A DNA stretch of 19,856 bases from positions 1-19,856 of the forward strand of contig CBDUST010000051.1 of NCBI GenBank assembly GCA_965369945.1, in the 5' to 3' direction. The DNA comes from JADFNO01 sp965369945. Lineage in GTDB: Bacteria; Planctomycetota; Phycisphaerae; Phycisphaerales; SM1A02. Numbering within the stretch: position 1 is the first letter of the stretch; each line of letters opens with the position of its first letter. The position numbers were made by a program, and so were the translations under genes. Below, piece by piece: positions 13,432 to 19,856 of the stretch. The notes beneath the pieces are model-generated. The model was not told where the DNA came from. It searched no databases and saw only the letters and a program-made list of their open reading frames with translations.

Positions 13432-16092
13432 ATGCACGAGCGTATTCGTGACAGTCTCTTGGGGCTCTGGGGGTACACGGTCGCCTCACGGCCCAAGGTC
13501 ACTTTGCTGTGCTGCCTGGGTCTGGCAGTGCTCAGCGTCGTGGTGACGGTCATGCGTCTGGAATTCCGGGTCGATCGCAGCGACTTGGTCGACTCTGAGC
13601 TGAACTGGAACAAGCAGTACGCCCAATACAAACAGAACTTCCCGCGCTGGAACGATGTTTATGTCGTCATGGATAGCAACGCCTCGGACCAGCGTGTGGA
13701 TGCGTTGGCCCGGACAATCGCTGGGAACCTTCGAGCGGATCAGAGGGTCGTCGCGGCCGTCGCCGGGTTCGATCAGGCTGAGGCCGGGCCCAAGTTCTTC
13801 GCCATCGCTCCAGCCGAACAGTTCGCCGAAGCGCTTCACAAACTGGGCCAAGCTCGACCTCTTGGGTCGGCGCAGAACGCGAACACGGCACTGGGTCTGC
13901 TGCTGGCCTCGGTGCAGTCGAGTGAGGGCGATACCGGGGCATTGGATCGCTTGGAGCAGTTCCTTGAACCCTATCTCACGGCACTGCACGGGGAACGGGC
14001 GGATTTCTCCTTCCTGTCACCACGTCGGTCCAATTGGCAATCGCTGGCGAGCCAAGACGGAGCCGGGCGCTTGCGATTCATACGTGTGCAGTTCGCCAAC
14101 GGCGACAACCAGATGGAAGATCTCGCCGCGGCATTGCACTGGCTGCGCACGACCGTCGGCTCGATGATCGCTGACAGTTCGTTGCCGCACACCGAATGGG
14201 GCGTCACGGGCATCGGCCCGATCGAAGCGGACGAGACATCGCAGTCGATCAAAGACTCGACGATCGCGTCGCTTCTGGCGATCGTCCTGATCACGTTGTT
14301 GATGTTGGCAGCGTTTCGCGGGGCGATCGTGCCGTTGCTAGCCGCCAGTGCGCTGCTGATTGGGATCACTTGGAGCTTCGGCTGGCTTAGCGTCTCTATC
14401 GGGCACCTTCAGCTCTTGTCGGTGGTGTTCTCGGTAATCCTGTTAGGGCTCGGCATCGACTTTGCGTTGCTGTTCGTCTCGCGACTGGAACTGGTGCAGG
14501 ATGAACACGAGGATTTGCCTTCAGCGACGGCCAGGGTCTTTCGCGGCATCGGTCCGGGCATGTTGACCGGTGCGGTAACAACCGCTGCCGCCTTCGCCTC
14601 GACGGCGCTCACACAATTCAAGGGCATGGCGGAAATGGGGATCATCGCCGCCGGCGGAATACTACTGTGCCTCGTCGCGGTGCTTTCGGTGTTTCCCGCA
14701 TGTCTGGCCCTGACCGGCCGATGGAAGAAGATCATCCGTCATCGTCCCGGCGGCGAGGAGGCGCACTTCGCGCATGGACGCCTCGACTTCGTTGATACGT
14801 ATCCCAAGGCAACACTGACTGTTGCAGCGCTCATTGTCATCGCTTTGGGTCTTTCGGCGCGAAACGTACGGTATGACTCCAACATCCTCAACCTCCAGCC
14901 GCCGAACTTGGAATCGGTGCAATGGAATAAACGGGTGGTCGCGGAAGATGCTCGCAGCGTATGGGCCGGGTTGGTCGTCGCCATGCCGCACCGCGCAGCC
15001 GAGCTTTGTAGTCGACTGCGCGCCGAATCGAGCGTTGCCGAGGTCGGCGGCATGGGCATGCTCTGTCCGGCAGATTGGGACGAACGAGAAGCGCAGATCG
15101 CACAACTGCGAAACCAATCGACCGCAACCGTCCCCGTTGAGCCGGGAATGGCGAGTCTACTCACGCAATTGAACCTCTTGCGGGCAGGTATTGCACTGCG
15201 TCTGATTTCCATCGACGATGAATCGATCCGGTCCAAACTCACTGAGATCGTCCAGCGAATCACCAAGGCCGTCGCCGTGGGAAGCGTGCTTGAAGCAGGA
15301 GCCCAGGACAAAACATGGAATGGCCTCAACGCAGCATTCACCACCGCACAGACTGAGCTTGGCTCGTGGGTGGATCAGGCTCTATCGCCGGGCCCGCCGA
15401 GCGCCGAAGACTTGCCGAGCACACTCCGCAACATGTGGGTGGGCCGCGACGGCGCGTGGCTGTTGCAGGTCTACCCGCAAACTGATCCGGAGCAACGATC
15501 GATTCTCGACCCGCAGCGACTGGGCCTGTTCGTGCAGTCCATGCGTGATGCGCTGCAAGGCACCGAAGCCGTCCCCATCGGCCCGCCCGTGCAAATCTAC
15601 GAATCAAGCGAACTGATCCAACGCGCCTACAAGCTCGCCGCGGTCTACGCGATCGCTGCGATTCTCGTGCTGCTGTTTCTTGATTTTCGTTCGTTGGCTG
15701 ATGCGCTGTGCGCGATGACGCCGGTGACGATCGGCTTCGTCGGTGCGTTCGGCATCATGGGGATCGCCGACCTGCCGCTCAATTTCGCAAACATGATCAT
15801 CCTCCCGGTGATTTTCGGGATCGGCGTCAATGCGGGGGTACATACCGTTCATCGTTGGCGGGTTGAGCCGTACGGCAGGCCGGCCGGCTTGAGCGGCGCA
15901 ACCGGTCGCGGCATTACACTTACGATGTTGACCACGATGATCGGGTTCGGCTGCCTTCTCATTGCCGAGCATCGCGGCATCCGTTCGCTGGCGGTAGTGA
16001 TGTTGATCGGCCTGAGTATCACACTCGGTGCGTGCTACACCGTCCTGCCGGCCATCCTGCGGCTGCGCACCGCACCCACTGCATCAAGCTAG
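13432..16092 (+). CDS. MMPL/RND-family lipid transporter, HpnN-like
   Basis: An 886-residue inner-membrane protein with the duplicated RND layout: one helix (about 22-41), a large periplasmic loop (42-270), a helix bundle (about 278-425) with FSVILLGLGIDFALLFVSRLE, then helix (458-475), second loop (480-733) and a second bundle (735-880) with VIFGIGVNAGVHTVHRW. The opening (SRPKVTLLCCLGLAVLSVV...LEFRVDRSDLVDSELNWNKQYAQYKQNF) and length resemble HpnN, which moves hopanoids to the outer membrane. Hopanoid as cargo is an inference, and no hpn gene is in view. Asp343 in the first GLGID motif is the usual proton-relay residue. The equivalent position in the second half is Asn800. No strong ribosome binding site is seen before ATG 13432. 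It is convergent with the aminopeptidase gene, and a shared CTAG provides both stops. Confidence 0.85.
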   Translation: MHERIRDSLLGLWGYTVASRPKVTLLCCLGLAVLSVVVTVMRLEFRVDRSDLVDSELNWNKQYAQYKQNFPRWNDVYVVMDSNASDQRVDALARTIAGNLRADQRVVAAVAGFDQAEAGPKFFAIAPAEQFAEALHKLGQARPLGSAQNANTALGLLLASVQSSEGDTGALDRLEQFLEPYLTALHGERADFSFLSPRRSNWQSLASQDGAGRLRFIRVQFANGDNQMEDLAAALHWLRTTVGSMIADSSLPHTEWGVTGIGPIEADETSQSIKDSTIASLLAIVLITLLMLAAFRGAIVPLLAASALLIGITWSFGWLSVSIGHLQLLSVVFSVILLGLGIDFALLFVSRLELVQDEHEDLPSATARVFRGIGPGMLTGAVTTAAAFASTALTQFKGMAEMGIIAAGGILLCLVAVLSVFPACLALTGRWKKIIRHRPGGEEAHFAHGRLDFVDTYPKATLTVAALIVIALGLSARNVRYDSNILNLQPPNLESVQWNKRVVAEDARSVWAGLVVAMPHRAAELCSRLRAESSVAEVGGMGMLCPADWDEREAQIAQLRNQSTATVPVEPGMASLLTQLNLLRAGIALRLISIDDESIRSKLTEIVQRITKAVAVGSVLEAGAQDKTWNGLNAAFTTAQTELGSWVDQALSPGPPSAEDLPSTLRNMWVGRDGAWLLQVYPQTDPEQRSILDPQRLGLFVQSMRDALQGTEAVPIGPPVQIYESSELIQRAYKLAAVYAIAAILVLLFLDFRSLADALCAMTPVTIGFVGAFGIMGIADLPLNFANMIILPVIFGIGVNAGVHTVHRWRVEPYGRPAGLSGATGRGITLTMLTTMIGFGCLLIAEHRGIRSLAVVMLIGLSITLGACYTVLPAILRLRTAPTASS

Positions 16093-17213
16093 GCCTTCAG
16101 CGCATCGGGATTCAGTGGGGCCAGATCATCCGGCATGAAGAGGCCGTCTTTTCGGATCAGTTCGTCATCGAAGTGGATTGTGCCGCCGCCGAACTCGGGG
16201 CGCTGAATCAACACTAAATCCCAGTGGATTTCCGATCGGTTGCCGTTGTCCGCCTCGTCGTACGCTCTTCCGGGGGTGAAGTGCAACGAGCCGGCGATCT
16301 TCTCATCAAACAAAATGTCCTTCATCGCGTGGGTGATAAAAGGATTGAAGCCGATGGCGAACTCGCCGACGTAGCGCGCCCCATCATCGGTGTCGAGGAT
16401 CGAGTTGATCTGGTCGGGCTTGTCCTTCGCGGTCGCCTCGACGACTTGCCCATCCTTGAACGTGAGACGGACGTTCTCGAAGGTCGTACCGTTATAGAGC
16501 GTCGGCGTATTGAAATGAATGACGCCGTTGACGGAATTGCGGACGGGCGCGCTAAAGCACTCGCCATCCGGAATGTTGTGGGAACCGGAGCAGGGCACCG
16601 CGCCGATGTCTTTGATTGAAAAGGTAAGATCGGTACCGCCCGGGCCTTTCAGTTGCACACGATCGGCCTGACGCATGCGCTGAGCCAGCGGCTGCACGGC
16701 GCGATCCATCTTGGCATAATCCAAGGTACAGACATCAAAGTAGAAATCCTCGAACGCTTCCGTGCTCATTTGCGCAAGCTGAGCCATGCTCGGCGTCGGC
16801 CAGCGCAGCACACACCATTTGGTATGCGGGACACGCTGCTCAAAGTGAACCGGTTTGCCATAGAGGCGAGCCTGCTTCTTGGATTGATCGTCGGGCACAT
16901 CGGCGGCCTCGGAAACGTTCATCGAACCTCGCAGCCCGATGTACGCTTGCATCAACTTCATCCGATGGCGGTCGTAGTCGGCCCACACCGTGAAATTGTC
17001 ATCGTCTGCATCGAGATTCAGCGCGCGCAGCACACGATTGTTGCGAATGGCGACATGCGGATGACCACCCACGCCCCGTGCAGCTTTGATTATCGCGATC
17101 GCCATCTGCTCGGGCACATCGAAGACCTCGATGAGCACATGCTCGCCGGCTTGTAGCGAAGTCGAATGATTGATCAGGAGTTCGGCCAGCTTGGCGTAGC
17201 GTGGGTCAGGCAT
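16089..17213 (-). CDS. M29-family metallo-aminopeptidase
   Basis: From ATG 17213 the protein has 374 residues and starts MPDPRYAKLAELLINHSTSL, the usual opening of this family. ATGs at 17225 and 17267 would add 4 or 18 residues, and none of the three has a clear ribosome binding site. Expected dinuclear metal ligands can be matched to the M29 (AmpS/aminopeptidase T) pattern: Glu218 in IPDGECFSAPV, Glu284 in YVGEFAIGFNPF, His311 and Tyr318 in SLHFTPGRAYDE, and His330/Asp332 in SEIHWDLV. The role is cytosolic removal of N-terminal residues from peptides. It lies just downstream of hflX on the same strand (75 bp to this start, 21 bp to the longest), so probably cotranscribed. Its stop codon overlaps that of the convergent transporter gene. 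Confidence 0.9.
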   Translation of the reverse strand: MPDPRYAKLAELLINHSTSLQAGEHVLIEVFDVPEQMAIAIIKAARGVGGHPHVAIRNNRVLRALNLDADDDNFTVWADYDRHRMKLMQAYIGLRGSMNVSEAADVPDDQSKKQARLYGKPVHFEQRVPHTKWCVLRWPTPSMAQLAQMSTEAFEDFYFDVCTLDYAKMDRAVQPLAQRMRQADRVQLKGPGGTDLTFSIKDIGAVPCSGSHNIPDGECFSAPVRNSVNGVIHFNTPTLYNGTTFENVRLTFKDGQVVEATAKDKPDQINSILDTDDGARYVGEFAIGFNPFITHAMKDILFDEKIAGSLHFTPGRAYDEADNGNRSEIHWDLVLIQRPEFGGGTIHFDDELIRKDGLFMPDDLAPLNPDALKA

Positions 17214-17288
17214 CGGTTGATCCATTAATGAGTTGCGAGCAGAATAACGGTTGATGGCGGCGCCCATCGTTACTCGGTAGTAGTCGGT

Positions 17289-18632
17289 TCACCGCCCCCC
17301 CCACTCCGTCCGCACCGCTTCCAACGGCTCCTGGTCGTTGATGCGAATTCCAGAACTGCGTGAAAGGAGTTGATCGATCTGTCGTCGTCCGATGCGGACG
17401 GTGAACTGTGCGTCGTTCTGGCCGTATTTCCGATCGATCACTTCGGTCCGCTTCTCAATAAAATCGACGGCGCGAGAGTCGGTCATTGCGACGCTGATCG
17501 TCACTTCGCGCATCGTGCCGACCATATGTTCGCGCACTGCATCGGCCAGCTCGTCGAGTCCCTCGCCCGTCGCGGCGCTGACCGGGATCGCATCAGGATT
17601 CTTGTTTAGCCAGCACAGGAGATTGTGGTTGTGCGTGAGAAGATCGATTTTGTTCAAGGCCAGTAGACGAGGCTGATCGGTGGCGCCGATCTCGTCAAGG
17701 GTCTGGCAAACGGTTTCATGCTGCATCTGCGCATTTGGATCAGCGGCGTCGAGCACAATCACAACGAGATCTGCAAAGATCGTCTCTTCCAACGTGGACC
17801 GAAACGACGCGATCAAATGGTGCGGCAACTGGCGGATGAAACCGACGGTATCAGAGAGCATCGCTGCGTTGCCGCCGCCGAGATCCCATCGTTCGATGCG
17901 GGTACCCAATGTCGCAAACAGTTTCTCGTGGGCGAACGCACCGCCCGTGGTCAAACTGTTGAACAAAGTTGACTTCCCGGCGTTGGTGTATCCCACGAGT
18001 CCCACCGTGAAGTGATCCAGATTGCGCCGCTGGACCTCGCGCGCCTTGCGCTGTTGGACTCGTTCAAGCTCACGTTTGAGATTGCGCAGCCGCAGTTGAA
18101 CGAGCCGCCGGTCGATCTCCAACTGCTTCTCGCCGGGGCCGCGCGTGCCGATCCCAATCGGCGCACCACCGGCGATGTTCTCCAGGTGATCCCACATCGC
18201 TCGCAGCCGAGGGTAGGTGTATTGAAGTTGGGCGATTTCCACTTGGAGTTTGGCGGCGTGGGTGGCCGCCCGATTGGCGAAAATATCCAGGATCAACTCG
18301 CTGCGGTCGATCACCTTGCACTCGGTGCCATGCTCGATCGCCTTGATCTGGGACGGGGACAGGTCGTTATCGAAGATCACCAGGGTTGCCCCAGTCACTG
18401 CAACGAGCTGGGCCAGCTCCTCAGCCTTGCCCTTGCCCAGGTATGTTCGGCCTGACGGCTTGTCTCGTTTTTGGAGCATTTCGCCGACGACACGCGCCCC
18501 AGCCGTCTCGACCAGTGCTCGAAGCTCTCCCAATGGATCGAGGCTATCGAAATATCGCCCAGGCAATTGAACCGCGACGAGCACGGCTTTTTCGGCAACA
18601 ACCCTGAGTTGGTCGCGTTGGACTTGTGACAT
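17289..18632 (-). CDS. hflX: GTPase HflX, ribosome-rescue/splitting factor
   Basis: A 447-residue GTPase. The HflX-specific N-terminal part contains GRTYLGKGKAEELA (about 61-74) and the TRGPGEKQLEIDRR signature (163-176), then a long coiled region. The GTPase motifs are G1 GYTNAGKST (214-222), G2 LFATLGTRIERW (238-249), G3 DTVGFIRQLP (261-270), G4 NKID (327-330) and G5 SAATGEGL (352-359). HflX binds the 50S subunit and splits stalled or hibernating ribosomes after stress. One oddity is that the usual ATLD of switch I reads ATLG here. The ATG at 18632 is not preceded by a good ribosome binding site. A possible -10, TAGAAT, lies on the minus strand at 18672-18677. It diverges from the S41 protease gene and probably leads the M29 aminopeptidase gene. 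Confidence 0.96.
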   Translation of the reverse strand: MSQVQRDQLRVVAEKAVLVAVQLPGRYFDSLDPLGELRALVETAGARVVGEMLQKRDKPSGRTYLGKGKAEELAQLVAVTGATLVIFDNDLSPSQIKAIEHGTECKVIDRSELILDIFANRAATHAAKLQVEIAQLQYTYPRLRAMWDHLENIAGGAPIGIGTRGPGEKQLEIDRRLVQLRLRNLKRELERVQQRKAREVQRRNLDHFTVGLVGYTNAGKSTLFNSLTTGGAFAHEKLFATLGTRIERWDLGGGNAAMLSDTVGFIRQLPHHLIASFRSTLEETIFADLVVIVLDAADPNAQMQHETVCQTLDEIGATDQPRLLALNKIDLLTHNHNLLCWLNKNPDAIPVSAATGEGLDELADAVREHMVGTMREVTISVAMTDSRAVDFIEKRTEVIDRKYGQNDAQFTVRIGRRQIDQLLSRSSGIRINDQEPLEAVRTEWGGR

Positions 18633-18787
18633 GGTTGAGCGTGAGACCCTACTCCGGGCTTGAGGAAACTCATTCTAGGCCCATAGCGGCGACAACCTTA
18701 TAGGGAATCGCTGCGTACCACTGACCGAAGGGCTGCTCAGGACCGGCTATCATTCCCGGACCCCATCCATGCCCAGGAGGTTCACTC

Positions 18788-19856
18788 GTGCGGATCAAGA
18801 AAACCCTCGGCCCCATTCTGATGATCACGTTGCTCGGCGCAGTGCTTGTACAGCTTGCTTTGGCGAACGCCGATCGTAGTTCCAACTACGAGTGGTTCGA
18901 TCCGATCGTCGATGTGCGGCATCTGATCGTAGAACGATTCGTGGATGAGCCGGATGACACTGCGATGCAAACCGCGATGATTCGGTCAATGATCCGTACG
19001 CTCGACGATCCGTACACGGTGTTCGTGCCCCCGGCACAGGAGCGCGACTTCAACAAAGAGCTGCGCGGCACCTACGTAGGAATCGGCGCTGAAGTCAATC
19101 AGATAGATGGCTTCCTGATCATCGTCACCCCTATGGACGACTCTCCGGCCCTGGAGGCGGGCGTTCGGGCCGGCGACATTGTGCTGGAGATCGAAGGTGT
19201 CTCCACTTTTGAACAACCACGTGACGAGTCGATCGACATGCTGCTGGGAGAAACAGGAACCCCGGTCGTTATTCTCGTGCGACATCTGGACGGCACGGAG
19301 GAGCGCATCACGATCATTCGCCGACAGATCGTCGCTCGAACCGTCCGAGGTGTGCACCGCGAAGGTGAAGCGTGGAACTATTGGCTCGACCCGAATCTTG
19401 GCATCGCCTATGTCCGGCTATCGCAGTTTACCAACGCCAGCGCGGACGAACTTCAAGCGGTCTTTGATCAACTCGGTAACGACGATCTCAACGGCTTGAT
19501 ATTCGATGTGCGCGACAATCCGGGCGGCGACCTGTCCGTGGCGATCAAGGTGACGAATCTATTCCTAAGCGAAGGCGTCGTCGTCTCGTTGAAGGGTCGC
19601 AAACAGCGAGAACGATCGTGGTCCGCCGACGCTGAGGGTACGCTCCCGATCTTTCCGATGGTGGTGTTGATCAACGGCGGTTCAGCATCCGCCGCAGAGA
19701 TCCTGGCCGGCGCACTTCAGGACAACAAGCGCGCGAAAGTGCTCGGATCGCGAAGTTTCGGCAAGGGCTCGGTCCAAGAGGTGCACGAGCTGCCGTTTCA
19801 TCGAGGAACCTTGAAGCTGACGTCAGCTCGATATTACCTGCCCAACGGGCGCAATC
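18788..19856 (+). CDS. CtpA-type S41 C-terminal processing protease (3' end missing)
   Basis: A GTG start at 18788 is preceded by a perfect AGGAGG (18775-18780) at 7 bases. The frame runs to the window edge, 356 codons. Residues 4-26 (KKTLGPILMITLLGAVLVQLALA) form a signal peptide or anchor, so the enzyme acts outside the cytoplasm. Residues 38-90 are the helical CTP N-domain (TLDDPYTVFVPP). Residues 94-175 are a PDZ domain (GIGAEV, SPALEAGVRAGDIVLEIEG) that binds substrate C-termini. The S41 core follows with FDVRDNPGGD, INGGSASAAEIL and FGKGSVQEV. By spacing with E. coli Tsp (Ser430-Lys455-Gln459), the catalytic residues should be Ser301, Lys326 and Gln330, all present. The final part of the peptidase domain lies outside the window. 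In the 155-bp gap shared with hflX a TTGAGG (18660-18665) is visible but no good -10. Confidence 0.95.
   Translation, partial: MRIKKTLGPILMITLLGAVLVQLALANADRSSNYEWFDPIVDVRHLIVERFVDEPDDTAMQTAMIRSMIRTLDDPYTVFVPPAQERDFNKELRGTYVGIGAEVNQIDGFLIIVTPMDDSPALEAGVRAGDIVLEIEGVSTFEQPRDESIDMLLGETGTPVVILVRHLDGTEERITIIRRQIVARTVRGVHREGEAWNYWLDPNLGIAYVRLSQFTNASADELQAVFDQLGNDDLNGLIFDVRDNPGGDLSVAIKVTNLFLSEGVVVSLKGRKQRERSWSADAEGTLPIFPMVVLINGGSASAAEILAGALQDNKRAKVLGSRSFGKGSVQEVHELPFHRGTLKLTSARYYLPNGRN

Overview
The window looks like chromosomal DNA from a GC-rich bacterium, most likely of the Planctomycetes/Phycisphaerae. This is inferred from protein style, not from a marker search. The clues are a secreted LVIVD-repeat protein with a C-terminal domain I associate with planctomycetal secreted proteins, a sigma-like protein with a SLRGWL-type region, octamer repeats between genes, and many GTG/ATG starts with weak ribosome binding sites. 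No phage, transposase, rRNA or CRISPR locus is visible.

Layout. Positions 1-1900 are housekeeping: the 5' end of a small membrane-protein gene (minus), a nitrilase-superfamily amidase, a degenerate sigma-70-like protein with its own promoter, and tRNA-Phe(GAA) with a promoter and a terminator hairpin. Positions 1985-7839 form a tight five-gene plus-strand cluster: a large CgeB-like glycosyltransferase, a sulfotransferase fused to a Rossmann-like domain, a GT2 glycosyltransferase, a 97-residue protein of unknown function that overlaps both neighbours, and a propeller-like protein. The simplest reading is a locus that builds and sulfates a surface or secreted glycan. It is the best candidate here for an undescribed system.

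Positions 7840-9883 look like accessory sequence. A non-coding stretch holds inverted repeats, a CCACGGAG-type repeat and three arrays of the octamer GTGGCATC. A minus-strand gene for a putative HTH protein lies between two of the arrays. Positions 9884-12487 encode the secreted LVIVD protein, which ends at a strong terminator.

Positions 12595-19856 hold a stand-alone MshEN/GspE-N-type protein (minus, possibly c-di-GMP binding), a divergent MMPL/RND lipid transporter (HpnN-like, plus), an M29 aminopeptidase downstream of the ribosome-rescue GTPase HflX (minus, probable operon), and the 5' part of a CtpA-type S41 protease (plus). The transporter and aminopeptidase converge so closely that one CTAG palindrome supplies both stop codons.
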